The notes under the pieces: generated by a model | Told to the model about the DNA's origin: nothing | Seen by the model: only the letters and a program-made list of their open reading frames with translations | Database searches by the model: none | Shown: in pieces, positions 51,648 through 59,812 of the stretch | Numbering within the stretch: position 1 is the stretch's first letter | Layout: each line of letters starts with the position of its first letter | Program-made: the position numbers and the translations under genes | Assembly (NCBI RefSeq): GCF_014873495.1 | Contig: NZ_JADBGF010000001.1 | Span: 6,386,001-6,450,000 of the forward strand | Reading direction: 5' to 3' | From: Streptomyces stelliscabiei | GTDB taxonomy: Bacteria; Actinomycetota; Actinomycetes; Streptomycetales; Streptomycetaceae | DNA length: 64,000 nucleotides

Positions 51648-52034
51648 ATGAGTTACGTCCGCCCGGCCGGTCTACCGCTCGTGGACGCCATGAAACCCGC
51701 TGTACTCGTGCCGGCCGGCCCCGTCACCCGGGAGGAGGTGGCGAGGCTCTGCGACGACGTCCGGGCACTGCTCGGCACCACCCGTAGCGGGGTGGTGGTG
51801 TGCGATGTCGGGGGTGTCGGACCACCGGGCCTCGGCACCATCGACGCCCTGGCCCGGATGCAGCTCGCCGCCCGGCGGGCCGGGGGCCGGGTACGGCTGC
51901 GGGACCCCGATCCCGCGCTGAGCGCGCTACTGCGACTGGTCGGGCTCGCCTTCGAGGTGGAGGGGCAGGCCGAAGAGGGGGAACCAGCGGGCGGTGTCGA
52001 GGAAGCAGTGGAATCCGGCGATCCGGCCCTCTGA
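51648..52034 (+). CDS. STAS-domain protein
   Basis: 128 aa. Resembles anti-sigma-factor-antagonist-like STAS proteins: VLVPAGPVTREEVARLCDDVRALL, SGVVVCDVGGVGPPGLGTIDALARMQLAARRAGG (the position of the usual phosphorylatable Ser/Thr is Pro-Gly-Leu-Gly), VRLRDPDPALSALLRLVGL. Its tail overlaps the end of the convergent ECF sigma gene by 108 bp. A regulatory role in a partner-switching pathway is possible, but the phospho-acceptor residue looks absent. ATG 51648 is used; ATG 51690 would trim the N-terminus. Confidence 0.7.
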   Translation: MSYVRPAGLPLVDAMKPAVLVPAGPVTREEVARLCDDVRALLGTTRSGVVVCDVGGVGPPGLGTIDALARMQLAARRAGGRVRLRDPDPALSALLRLVGLAFEVEGQAEEGEPAGGVEEAVESGDPAL

Positions 52035-52934
52035 GATCTCCAGCGCCTGCACCGCCCAGGCGGTGAACCCGCCGGTCTCCGGGTCCGGCTTGTACTGCGC
52101 GAAGCCCGGCAGGCCGTTCACCGCGACCGGCACCAGGTGCGAACCGGCGCAGGCCGCGCCGAGCGTCGTCATGAACCCGGTGATGTCGTCCGTGCCGGTC
52201 AGCCACAGGTCGAACGGCGGCATCGTCATGACCGCGTCCTCGTGCAGCAGGGCCGTCAGCGCCGCCATGTCGTACCCCTCGAAGGCGGCCACATAGCGGT
52301 CCAGCAGCTTCAGCTGCTCCTCGTCCAGCGGGTCGGAGACATCGGCCGCCGCGAGCCGCCCGCCCTCGGCGAGGGTCGCGCGGGCCCGCTGCAGGGCGCT
52401 GTTCACCGAGGCGACGGACGTGTCGAGCAGCTCGGCGACCTCGCTCGCCTTCCAGGCCAGCACCTCACGCAGGATGAGCACGGCCCGCTGCTTCGACGGC
52501 AGCTTCTGCAGCGCGGCGACGAACGCCAGCCGCACGGACTCCTTCGCCACGGCGGCCTCCGCCGGGTCGTCGGTCGTCGGCAGCACCCGGGCGTCCGGCA
52601 CCGGCTCCAGCCAGGTGTTGTCCGGCCGGGGGGAGAGGGCGGCCTGGGCCAGGGGCGTCGAGTCGGAGAGATCCATGGGCCTGGCCCTCTTGTTCCCCGC
52701 GGTCAGCATGTCGAGGCACACGTTCGTGGCGATCCGGTACAGCCACGAACGCAGTGACGACCGACCCTCGAACTTCTCGTAACTGCGCCAGGCCCGGATC
52801 ATCGTGTCCTGCACGGCGTCCTCCGCCTCGAAGGACGAGCCCAGCATCCGATAGCAGTACCCGGTCAGCTCGACCCGGTGCCTCTCCAACCGGACGTCGA
52901 GCTCCGCCGTCGCCGTCGCCGTACCGTCACCCAT
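51927..52934 (-). CDS. ECF sigma factor with C-terminal SnoaL-like domain
   Basis: 335 aa. Sigma region 2 (YCYRMLGSSFEAEDAVQDTMIRAWRSYEKF...SWLYRIATNVCLDML) and region 4 (LPSKQRAVLILREVLAWKASEVAELLDTSVASVNSALQRARATL) are followed by about 140 residues of a SnoaL_2/NTF2-like domain (LLDRYVAAFEGYDMAALTALLHEDAVMTMPPFDLWLTG). Such ECF groups (ECF41/ECF56-like, SigJ/SigG relatives) often lack a classical anti-sigma and use the tail for self-control. ATG 52934 is used; a TTG two codons earlier is possible. It overlaps the STAS gene tail to tail. Confidence 0.9.
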   Translation of the reverse strand: MGDGTATATAELDVRLERHRVELTGYCYRMLGSSFEAEDAVQDTMIRAWRSYEKFEGRSSLRSWLYRIATNVCLDMLTAGNKRARPMDLSDSTPLAQAALSPRPDNTWLEPVPDARVLPTTDDPAEAAVAKESVRLAFVAALQKLPSKQRAVLILREVLAWKASEVAELLDTSVASVNSALQRARATLAEGGRLAAADVSDPLDEEQLKLLDRYVAAFEGYDMAALTALLHEDAVMTMPPFDLWLTGTDDITGFMTTLGAACAGSHLVPVAVNGLPGFAQYKPDPETGGFTAWAVQALEISEGRIAGFHCFLDTARWFPLFGLPLHLEGEPDQSQ

Positions 52935-53058
52935 GGCCAACCCACCCCTGTGGCATACCTGTGCGTACCAACACCTCGGAAGCTACCGCAGCCCACTGAC
53001 AATGGCCTGGGGAAGGGAGGAAGGGGCAGGTCAGGGGGCGTGGGTGACCACGACGGAC

Positions 53059-54345
53059 TCAGTGCGCCGGCACCGGCCCGCGCCGGGCCGCGTGGGAACC
53101 CACCACGGTGATCCCCACGACTCCCAGCACTGCCAGCAGCCCCATGGAGACGGTCCCGCCCCAGCCCCCCGCGTGGAAGGCGATCGCCCCCAGGGTGCTG
53201 CCCGCGCTGGAGCCCACGTAGTACGCGGACTGGTACAGCGCCGACGCCTGGGCGCGGCCCTCCTTCGCCGTGTGGCTGACCGCCGACGACGCGGCGGCGT
53301 GGCCCGCGAAGAACCCGGCGGTGATGAGGACCAGCCCCAGCAGGACCACGGGGAGGGCGTCGGACAGGGAGACCAGCAGACCGGTGGCCGTCGTGGCGCC
53401 CGCCAGGTACAGCGTGCCGCGCCGGCCCAGGCGGCCGACCAGCTTCCCGGCGGTGGACGCCGACACCGTGCCCACCAGGTAGACGAGGAAGATCGAGCCG
53501 ATGACACCCTGCGGCAGCGAGAACGGTTCTCCGGCGAGGCGGTAGCCGATGACCGTGTAGACGCCGCCGAAGACCGTCATGAAGAGGGCGCCGATGGCGT
53601 ACAGCCGGCGCAGCAGCGGGTTCGCCAGGTGGGCGCGGACCGTGCTGGCCAGTACGGCCGGGCGCAGCGACCCCGCCACGAAGTGCTTGGGCGCGGGCAG
53701 CAGCAGCCGGAAGGCCACCGCGCATCCCACGGCGATCACCCCGAGCACCCCGAGCGCGACCCGCCAGCCCCACTCCTGGGCGACCCAGCCGGTGACGACC
53801 CGCCCGCTCATCCCGCCGACGCTGTTGCCGGCGACGAAGAGGCCGATCGCGGTGATGAGGGCCTTGGGGCGGACCTCCTCGGCGAGGTAGGCGGTCGCGG
53901 AGGCCGGCACCCCGGCCAGCGCCGCGCCCTGCACGGCCCGCAGCACCACCAGCGCGCCCAGCGAGGGCGCGAAGGGGATCAGCAGTCCGACCGCCACCGC
54001 GACCACCAGCGACGCCGTCATCACCGTGCGCCGCCCGAACCGCTCGGACAGCGCGCTCATCGGCAGCACGAACAGGGCCAGCGCCCCGGTCGCCGCCGAC
54101 ACCGTCCAGCTCGCCGCGCTCGCCGTACTTCCGAAGCCGTCCGAGATCAGCGGCAGCAGAGCCTGCGTGGAGTACAGCAGGGCGAAGGTCGCGACACCCG
54201 CGAGGAAGAGCGCCAGGCTCATCCGGCGGTAGCCGGGCCCACCCGGGGCCACCCGGGAATCGACGGCGGACGGGGTGGAGGCGGTGGGGGCGACGGCTGG
54301 GACGGCGCCCACGGTGGTGGACGCCCCGGTACTTGCGGAAGGCAT
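53059..54345 (-). CDS. MFS transporter (YnfM-like)
   Basis: 428 aa with 12 membrane helices after an approximately 35-residue Ala/Thr/Pro-rich N-terminus. Typical MFS loop motif LPMSALSERFGRRTVMTASL after helix 2, and a second-half repeat at KLVGRLGRRGTLYLAG. Proton-driven efflux of a small compound is expected; the substrate is unknown. It diverges from a LysR regulator across 63 bp, the standard arrangement for a regulated exporter. Confidence 0.92.
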   Translation of the reverse strand: MPSASTGASTTVGAVPAVAPTASTPSAVDSRVAPGGPGYRRMSLALFLAGVATFALLYSTQALLPLISDGFGSTASAASWTVSAATGALALFVLPMSALSERFGRRTVMTASLVVAVAVGLLIPFAPSLGALVVLRAVQGAALAGVPASATAYLAEEVRPKALITAIGLFVAGNSVGGMSGRVVTGWVAQEWGWRVALGVLGVIAVGCAVAFRLLLPAPKHFVAGSLRPAVLASTVRAHLANPLLRRLYAIGALFMTVFGGVYTVIGYRLAGEPFSLPQGVIGSIFLVYLVGTVSASTAGKLVGRLGRRGTLYLAGATTATGLLVSLSDALPVVLLGLVLITAGFFAGHAAASSAVSHTAKEGRAQASALYQSAYYVGSSAGSTLGAIAFHAGGWGGTVSMGLLAVLGVVGITVVGSHAARRGPVPAH

Positions 54346-54395
54346 GCCCCGAAACTACGTACGCCGCCGCTCATCCGTCCAATGCATGGAACCCC

Positions 54396-54401
54396 CATAA
54401 T
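54396..54401 (+). promoter_or_regulatory. Candidate -10 box of the leaderless lysR transcript
   Basis: CATAAT lies 7 bp before GTG 54409 and 10 bp before ATG 54412, matching -10 to transcript-start spacing, so transcription probably begins at the start codon. An imperfect palindrome TCCAATGCATGGA (about 54377-54389) just upstream is a candidate LysR site between the divergent genes. Confidence 0.45.
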
Positions 54402-54411
54402 CGTTCCTGTG

Positions 54412-55380
54412 ATGCATCAGCAGAGGTCAGAGCCGCGCCTGTCACCGTCCGGTGACACAGAAGACATCGAGAGCATCGAGGACATCGTCCTGAGGCTCGC
54501 CCCCCGCCTCGCCCACTTCGCGGGAGTCGCCCGTATCGAGCACGTCACCCGGGCCGCGCGGGAGATGCGCGTGCCGCAGTCGACGCTGTCGCGTGCCATG
54601 GTCCGCCTCGAACAGGACCTCGGCGTGGACCTGTTCGCCCGTCGGGGGCGCACGGTCTCCCTCACCCACGCCGGGCGCACCTTCCACGCCTCCGTCGAGC
54701 GCGCCCTCGCCGAGATCGAGCGCGCCGCCGACGAGGTCCGCGCCGACGCCGACCCCTCCACCGGCAAGGTCGCCTTCGGCTTCCTGCACACCATGGGCGC
54801 CGAGACCGTCCCCGGCCTGCTGCAGGCCTTCCGTGCCGAGCACCCCCGGGTCCGCTTCAGCCTCGTCCAGAACTACGGCGAGGCCATGCTCGAACGCCTG
54901 CGCGCGGGTGAACTCGACCTGTGCCTCACGTCCCCCGTCCCGGACGCCCCCGACCTGGTGGCCCGCCGCCTCGACGAACAGAAGCTCCGCCTCGTCGTCC
55001 CGGCCGACCACCGTCTCGCCGCCCGCAAGCGTGTCCGCCTCTCCGAGGCCGCCGACGAAACCTTCGTCACCCTCGAACCCGGCTACGGCATGCGCCGCAT
55101 CACCGACGACCTCTGCGAGGCGGCCGGCTTCACACCCCGTATCGCCTTCGAGGGAGAGGAGGCGGAGACCCTGCGGGGCCTGGTGGCGGCAGGCCTGGGC
55201 GTCGCCCTCCTGCCCCCTCCGGCCGTTCCCCGGCCGGGAGTCGTCGAGCTGACGGTCACCGCCCCCAGAGCGGCCCGCGAGATCGGCGTGGCCTGGCTCG
55301 ACGGCCACCCCGACACACCCCCGGTGGCGGCCTTCAAGAAGTTCCTGCTGTCGAGAAGGGGCAACCTGCTGCCCAGCTGA
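54412..55380 (+). CDS. LysR-family transcriptional regulator
   Basis: 322 aa. N-terminal winged helix-turn-helix (FAGVARIEHVTRAAREMRVPQSTLSRAMVRLEQDLGVDLFARRGRTVSLTHAG) and a periplasmic-binding-like effector domain (KVAFGFLHTMGAETVPGLLQAFRAEHPRVRFSL). It probably controls the divergent MFS exporter and itself. The start may be GTG 54409 or ATG 54412; no Shine-Dalgarno is visible but a CATAAT box is correctly placed for a leaderless mRNA. About 25 acidic residues precede the DNA-binding domain, more than usual. Confidence 0.92.
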   Translation: MHQQRSEPRLSPSGDTEDIESIEDIVLRLAPRLAHFAGVARIEHVTRAAREMRVPQSTLSRAMVRLEQDLGVDLFARRGRTVSLTHAGRTFHASVERALAEIERAADEVRADADPSTGKVAFGFLHTMGAETVPGLLQAFRAEHPRVRFSLVQNYGEAMLERLRAGELDLCLTSPVPDAPDLVARRLDEQKLRLVVPADHRLAARKRVRLSEAADETFVTLEPGYGMRRITDDLCEAAGFTPRIAFEGEEAETLRGLVAAGLGVALLPPPAVPRPGVVELTVTAPRAAREIGVAWLDGHPDTPPVAAFKKFLLSRRGNLLPS

Positions 55381-55395
55381 GCCGCGGCAGCGTCA

Positions 55396-55440
55396 GGGGC
55401 GCGGGGAACCGCGCGACAGGCCCCCACCCACCCGCAGCCG
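55396..55440. repeat. Single copy of the dispersed GC-rich repeat
   Basis: GGGGCGCGGGGAACCGCGCG followed by a C-rich tail with CCCACCCACCCGCAGCCGC. Same element as at 14190-14424 and 44220-44250, located between convergent genes. Confidence 0.7.
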
Positions 55441-55451
55441 CGCAAGCAGCC

Positions 55452-56222
55452 TCAACCGCCCCGCTGGGAGCGAGCCACCCCGAAGCCGGAGGCGAGCGGC
55501 ATCCGCAACCCCAACGGCGGCGGCGCCGCCAGCGCGTCCTCCACCGGCCGCGCGAACGCCCTCCCGAACAGCACCCCCATCACGAAGTCCGAGGCCAGGG
55601 CGTGCACCTCGTCCCGGTACTGCGTCAACCCGTGCCGGTCCGCGTGCACCTCGAACCGGCAGATGTCGGGGTTCGTCTTCTTCGCCCGCGCCGCGAACCG
55701 GAACGACAGCTCGGGATCCACCCGTTCGTCGTTCGTGCCGTGCACGATCAGCACCCGCCGCCCCGACAACTGCTTCACCGGTTCGGGGGTCGCGGCCACA
55801 TCCTCCTCGGGCAGCCAGGGAGCGATGGCCAGTACCGAGTTGACGGCCTCGTGCCCACCCGCGTGCAGCGCCGCCCGCGCGCCCATGTGGAGCCCGGCGA
55901 GACACACCGGCACGTCTCCGTACCGCCGCACCACCTCGTCCACGGCCCACTCGGCGTCCCGCGCGAGCCGCGCCTGCGAACCGTTCCACCCCCGGTAGCG
56001 GTAGTGCACGACATGGGTCGCGAGCCCCTCCGTACGGCCCGCGCGGGCGAGCCGGCGGCCGAGGGAGCGCACGGAGGCCGTGGCCCACATGGGGGAGGGT
56101 CTGCGGGTGGACGCCTCGTCACCGGCCGGAAGGAGGAGGACCACCCCGTTGACCGTGCTCGGCTCCGGGCCGATCGTCCGCCCAAGTCGGGGCGTACGGA
56201 CCGGCATTGCTTGCTGCGCCAT
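55452..56222 (-). CDS. Alpha/beta-hydrolase-fold protein lacking the nucleophile serine
   Basis: 256 aa. The fold is recognisable: GVVLLLPAGDEAST strand and oxyanion loop, a nucleophile-elbow position at AGLHMGARAALHAGG, the acid strand RVLIVHGTNDERVDP, and a terminal His region (VHADRHGLTQ). The elbow reads Gly-Leu-His-Met-Gly: His112 stands where serine (GxSxG) is expected, so ordinary esterase chemistry is unlikely. Homologues may use another residue or act as a non-catalytic scaffold. It converges with lysR and is divergent from add. Confidence 0.75.
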   Translation of the reverse strand: MAQQAMPVRTPRLGRTIGPEPSTVNGVVLLLPAGDEASTRRPSPMWATASVRSLGRRLARAGRTEGLATHVVHYRYRGWNGSQARLARDAEWAVDEVVRRYGDVPVCLAGLHMGARAALHAGGHEAVNSVLAIAPWLPEEDVAATPEPVKQLSGRRVLIVHGTNDERVDPELSFRFAARAKKTNPDICRFEVHADRHGLTQYRDEVHALASDFVMGVLFGRAFARPVEDALAAPPPLGLRMPLASGFGVARSQRGG

Positions 56223-56307
56223 GACAGAACAGTGTCAGAAGAGACGGTGTACGCCACCCGTCCTGTGGGTCACCGTTGGATATCGACGGGATCATCCGAC
56301 GGGCGCT

Positions 56308-56319
56308 CTACGCGCGTAG
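56308..56319. promoter_or_regulatory. Nucleoside-regulon palindrome, site 4 (add)
   Basis: Perfect CTACGCGCGTAG whose final TAG runs straight into the GGAGG ribosome-binding site of adenosine deaminase. Same motif as the sites before both BMP genes and the ABC operon 10-13 kb away. Confidence 0.8.
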
Positions 56320-56335
56320 GAGGTATCGTACGAAA

Positions 56336-57499
56336 ATGACGAACCAGATCGACCCGACCGGAAACACCCCGGATCCGGACCAGATCCGCCGGGCGCCCAA
56401 GGTTCTGCTGCACGACCACCTCGACGGCGGCCTGCGCCCCGGAACCATCGTCGAACTCGCCCGCGACAGCGGGTACACCCAGCTTCCGGAGACCGACCCC
56501 GACCGGCTCGGCGTCTGGTTCCGGGAGGCCGCCGACTCCGGCTCGCTGGAGCGGTATCTGGAGACCTTCTCCCACACCGTCGGCGTCATGCAGACCCGCG
56601 AAGCGCTCGTCCGGGTCGCCGCCGAGTGCGCCGAGGATCTCGCCGCCGACGGCGTCGTCTACGCCGAGGTCCGCTACGCCCCCGAACAGCACCTCGAAGG
56701 CGGACTCTCCCTCGAAGAGGTCGTCGAGGCCGTCAACGAGGGCTTCCGGGAAGGCGAGCGGCGGGCCAGGACCGACGGCCGGCGCATCCGGGTCGGCGCC
56801 CTGCTCACCGCCATGCGGCACGCGGCCCGCGCCCTGGAGATCGCCGAACTCGCCAACCGTTACCGCGACCTCGGTGTCGTCGGGTTCGACATCGCGGGCG
56901 CCGAGGCCGGCTACCCGCCCACCCGGCACCTCGACGCCTTCGAGTACCTCAAGCGCGAGAACAACCACTTCACGATCCACGCCGGTGAGGCCTTCGGGCT
57001 CCCCTCCATCTGGCAGGCGTTGCAGTGGTGCGGCGCCGACCGGCTCGGCCACGGCGTCCGCATCATCGACGACATCCAGGTCCACGAGGACGGCTCCGTG
57101 AAGCTCGGCCGCCTCGCCTCCTACGTCCGCGACAAGCGCATCCCGCTGGAGATGTGCCCCAGCTCCAACCTCCAGACCGGCGCCGCCCGTTCGTACGCCG
57201 AGCACCCCATCGGGCTGCTGCGGCGACTGCACTTCCGGGCCACCGTGAACACGGACAACCGGCTGATGTCGTACACGAGCATGAGCCGCGAATTCGAGCA
57301 TCTTGTCGACGCCTTCGGTTACACGCTCGACGACATGCAGTGGTTCTCGGTCAATGCTATGAAGTCAGCATTCATTCCTTTCGATGAACGACTGGCCATG
57401 ATCAATGACGTGATCAAGCCCGGATATGCCGAGTTGAAATCCGAATGGCTGTTCCGACAAACGGCCTCCACCAGCGGTTCTGTCGACGAATCGAGCTGA
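56336..57499 (+). CDS. add: Adenosine deaminase
   Basis: 387-aa zinc enzyme converting adenosine and deoxyadenosine to inosine and deoxyinosine in purine salvage. Metal and active-site motifs: HDHLDGGLRPG, GFDIAGAEAG, HAGEAFGLPS, DRLGHGVRI and NTDNRLMS. ATG 56336 is preceded by GTAGGAGG. It carries the same operator as the nucleoside transporter genes, pointing to coordinated induction by imported nucleosides. A hairpin with a T-run follows. Confidence 0.96.
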   Translation: MTNQIDPTGNTPDPDQIRRAPKVLLHDHLDGGLRPGTIVELARDSGYTQLPETDPDRLGVWFREAADSGSLERYLETFSHTVGVMQTREALVRVAAECAEDLAADGVVYAEVRYAPEQHLEGGLSLEEVVEAVNEGFREGERRARTDGRRIRVGALLTAMRHAARALEIAELANRYRDLGVVGFDIAGAEAGYPPTRHLDAFEYLKRENNHFTIHAGEAFGLPSIWQALQWCGADRLGHGVRIIDDIQVHEDGSVKLGRLASYVRDKRIPLEMCPSSNLQTGAARSYAEHPIGLLRRLHFRATVNTDNRLMSYTSMSREFEHLVDAFGYTLDDMQWFSVNAMKSAFIPFDERLAMINDVIKPGYAELKSEWLFRQTASTSGSVDESS

Positions 57500-57517
57500 A
57501 CGGCGACTTCGGGGGGT

Positions 57518-57547
57518 GGCCGCGTCCAGGGCGACGCGGCCGCTTTT
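57518..57547 (+). terminator. Terminator of add
   Basis: GGCCGCGTC / GACGCGGCC stem with a 6-nt loop, followed by GCTTTT, 18 bp after the add stop codon. Confidence 0.8.
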
Positions 57548-57632
57548 CGATGTTTGCCTCCGGCGGGACTTTGGTGTTTACGTTTCGGCACCGCTCACCA
57601 CCCGCCCCACGCATTCCAAGGACGCATTCAAC

Positions 57633-57998
57633 ATGAAGCAGTCTGCTGCCAAGACCCTCGGTGTCGCCGTCGTCGGTGCCGCCATCGCCGCTGCGGGCGC
57701 GGGCGCCGCGAACGCCGCCCCGAGCGTCCCCGAGGCCTCGCAGGCCCTCGGCACCGTCACCCAGGCGCTGCCCGTGGAGAACGTCACCAAGGCACTGCCG
57801 GCCGCCGGCGGTGCCCTGGCCCAGGGTCAGAGCGCGCTCGGCGCCGGCCTGGAGGCGGCCCAGCCCGCCGCCGCCAACGTCCTCGCCGAGGGCCCCACCG
57901 CCCCCGTCGCCGGGCTGCTCGGCGGCCTCCCCGTCGGTAAGGCCCTCCCCACCAAGGGGCTCGGCGTCAACGGCCTGCCCCTGGGTGGCGGCGCCTGA
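57633..57998 (+). CDS. Small secreted protein, function unknown
   Basis: 121 aa. Signal peptide MKQSAAKTLGVAVVGAAIAAAGAGAANA-A; the mature part is a low-complexity Ala/Gly/Leu/Val chain with repeated ALP and GLP turns (TQALPVENVTKALPAAGGAL; GLLGGLPVGKALPTKGLGVNGLPLGG). No Cys and no enzymatic motif. Such short Ala/Gly-rich exported proteins are common in Streptomyces and could be wall-associated. ATG follows CCAAGGACGC. Confidence 0.75.
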   Translation: MKQSAAKTLGVAVVGAAIAAAGAGAANAAPSVPEASQALGTVTQALPVENVTKALPAAGGALAQGQSALGAGLEAAQPAAANVLAEGPTAPVAGLLGGLPVGKALPTKGLGVNGLPLGGGA

Positions 57999-58018
57999 GC
58001 CGCACCACGCCCTCCGTG

Positions 58019-58047
58019 CGGGGCGCATCCCTGGAGGGTGCGCCCCG
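58019..58047. terminator. Hairpin between convergent secreted-protein and PspC genes
   Basis: Arms CGGGGCGCA and TGCGCCCCG around an 11-nt loop, 21 bp after the secreted-protein stop and 13 bp beyond the PspC gene end. Confidence 0.65.
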
Positions 58048-58059
58048 TCGGCGTGCGCG

Positions 58060-58260
58060 TCACCAGGCCGCGCGCGCCTTGCCCTCCGCGGGGAAGAGAA
58101 TCCACAGGGCTATGTAGAGCAGGAACTGAGGGCCGGGAAGCAGGCACGACACCAGGAAGATCACGCGCATCGTGGTCGCGGAGGTGCCGAAGCGCCGTGC
58201 CAGCGCGGCGCACACTCCGCCGATCATCCGGCCTTCGGTGGGGCGGGCAAGGCGGCTCAT
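58060..58260 (-). CDS. PspC-domain membrane protein
   Basis: 66 aa, essentially one PspC domain: RMIGGVCAALARRFGTSATTMRVIFLVSCLLPGPQFLLYIALWILFP. PspC proteins sense or respond to membrane stress; small stand-alone copies in actinobacteria have no defined partner. ATG 58260 follows AAGGAG, which decides the start; the frame is open 29 codons further upstream but without conserved sequence. Confidence 0.88.
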   Translation of the reverse strand: MSRLARPTEGRMIGGVCAALARRFGTSATTMRVIFLVSCLLPGPQFLLYIALWILFPAEGKARAAW

Positions 58261-58385
58261 GAGGGCTCCTTCGTCGGTGCAGGACACCGGCCCGCGGGGC
58301 CGGCGGTGGGGCGAGGCCTTCCTCGGCCATCGCTCTCTTTTCCACACCTTCGACGCTACGGTGACGAAGCGGACGAAGCGTCCCT

Positions 58386-59039
58386 CTACGGAGCCATCCC
58401 GACCCTGGGAATCGTCGGGGTCCGACCCTGAGGCACCTCTTCGGGGCGCGATCGCTCCGCCCGCACCCGGGTCTCCGCCCTGCGCCGCAACGCGGACCTG
58501 ACCACCGGCACCACCGCGAGATGGGCGAGGCCGACGCCGAGCGAGTTCAGCAGGATCGAGTCGATGTCGACGACCTGCCCCGGCACCCCCGTCTGCAACA
58601 ACTCGATGGCCAGCGACAACAGCGCCCCGGCCGCCACCGACCGGGCCAGCGACGCCAGCGGGGACCCGGCCAGCCTCCCGTGCGCCATCGGCAGCAGCAC
58701 GCCCAGCGGAGCGAGCAGCGCCAGCCCCTCACCGATCCGGTGGGCCGCCTCCGGCCACCCCAGGGCCAGATCCGCTCTGATCCCCGCGAACGGCCGCAGA
58801 TTCGCGGGACTCATCCAGGTGACGTCCAGCGGACGCAGCGTGATCCAGGCAACGACCGCGAGATGCACGGCGAGGAGAACACCCCCCGCCGCACGGACAC
58901 GGATCCCGGCGCTACGGCCGTTCGTACCTTGAGGCTGCACGCCCCCCAAGACGCGGCCCCCGGCACGATCGGTTCCGCTGTCTTCACGCGGCTCGGTCGT
59001 CGCCGGGGCGCAGCAGTCCGTGTCGAGCCTTCGGCTCAC
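58386..59039 (-). CDS. VanZ-like membrane protein
   Basis: About 217 aa. After a polar N-terminus come four hydrophobic segments with the VanZ pattern: WITLRPLDVTWMSPANLRPFAGI, RIGEGLALLAPLGVLLPMAH, LLSLAIELLQTGVPGQVVDIDSILLNSLGVGLAHLAV. The conserved E(L)LQ...R/G..DxxDxxxNxxG core is present. VanZ relatives affect resistance to lipoglycopeptides, but the mechanism is unknown. The start is uncertain: GTG 59039 or GTG 58940. Confidence 0.85.
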   Translation of the reverse strand: MSRRLDTDCCAPATTEPREDSGTDRAGGRVLGGVQPQGTNGRSAGIRVRAAGGVLLAVHLAVVAWITLRPLDVTWMSPANLRPFAGIRADLALGWPEAAHRIGEGLALLAPLGVLLPMAHGRLAGSPLASLARSVAAGALLSLAIELLQTGVPGQVVDIDSILLNSLGVGLAHLAVVPVVRSALRRRAETRVRAERSRPEEVPQGRTPTIPRVGMAP

Positions 59040-59119
59040 TCAGCGGCCCTGTCGCGGTCGGCCGGGTGGTGAGCCCAGGGCGGCGGGCCGCCCGGCTCGG
59101 GAACCCCCGACCGCCCGGC

Positions 59120-59812
59120 TCAGGAACCCCCGACCTCCGTCGACGGCGGGTTGCCCGCCCCCGGGGTCGACTGGGTCTCCGAGGCGCACTCGTAGCGGCG
59201 CAGCGACTCGGCGCTCGTGCTGCCGAGGACCACCGAGCCGTTGTCGCCCGCGGCCGCGGAGTCGGCGAAGGTGCAGACGATCTGGGCGAGGGCGTATCTG
59301 GGGAGGGCGTCGGGGGCCGTGGACAGGCGCAGGGCGTCCTCGGGATCGCCGGGCGCGGGGCCCGTCACCGTGAGGCCGGGCGGGACGGCGGTGCCGTAGC
59401 CGGCCTCGTCCTCTATGCGGGTGGGGGCGGCGGCCAGGGCGTCCAGCAGACCCTGGGCGACGACGACGCGTCGTCGGGCCTCGTCGGTGCCCTCGGCGAC
59501 CTCCACCGAGCGGTTGACCCGCACCAGCGCCCCGGAGCACAGGAGGAACACCTCGACCGGCATCCCGGAGGGCGTCGTGTGGGGCGTGATGTCCGTCATC
59601 GACAGCTCGCACGGCACCATCGAGGGCGCCGGGCCGAAGTCCGTCGGCACCTGCGTCGCCCGGATGCCGCAGCCGGCCAGCAGTCCGGCCAGCGCGCCGG
59701 TGGCGGCCAGGACCCGTACGCCGCGCGCACGTGGGCCCCGTACCCGTACGTCTGGCACTCGCACGCCCCGCGTTCCCCCGTCTTCCCGTCGCCGGGTGCC
59801 TCGTATCGTCAC
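59120..59812 (-). CDS. afsQ3: Lipoprotein of the AfsQ signalling locus
   Basis: 230 aa. Arg-rich N-terminus, hydrophobic segment and lipobox LAGLLAGC; the mature protein contains Cys-containing segments (PSMVPCELSMTD; VFLLCSGALVRVNRS; IVCTFADSA) and resembles GerMN-type lipoproteins associated with sensor kinases. The GTG start overlaps the AfsQ2 stop (GTGA), placing it as third gene of the afsQ1-Q2-Q3 operon. By position it may modulate signal perception by AfsQ2 at the outer membrane face. The symbol follows synteny with S. coelicolor. Confidence 0.8.
   Translation of the reverse strand: MTIRGTRRREDGGTRGVRVPDVRVRGPRARGVRVLAATGALAGLLAGCGIRATQVPTDFGPAPSMVPCELSMTDITPHTTPSGMPVEVFLLCSGALVRVNRSVEVAEGTDEARRRVVVAQGLLDALAAAPTRIEDEAGYGTAVPPGLTVTGPAPGDPEDALRLSTAPDALPRYALAQIVCTFADSAAAGDNGSVVLGSTSAESLRRYECASETQSTPGAGNPPSTEVGGS

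Noticed and set aside
52933..54411. Very long open frame upstream of and in phase with lysR, opposite the MFS gene
   Set aside because: It is a GC-bias shadow of the MFS transporter on the other strand; the translation is Arg/Gly/Gln-rich with no domain until the LysR start at 54412.
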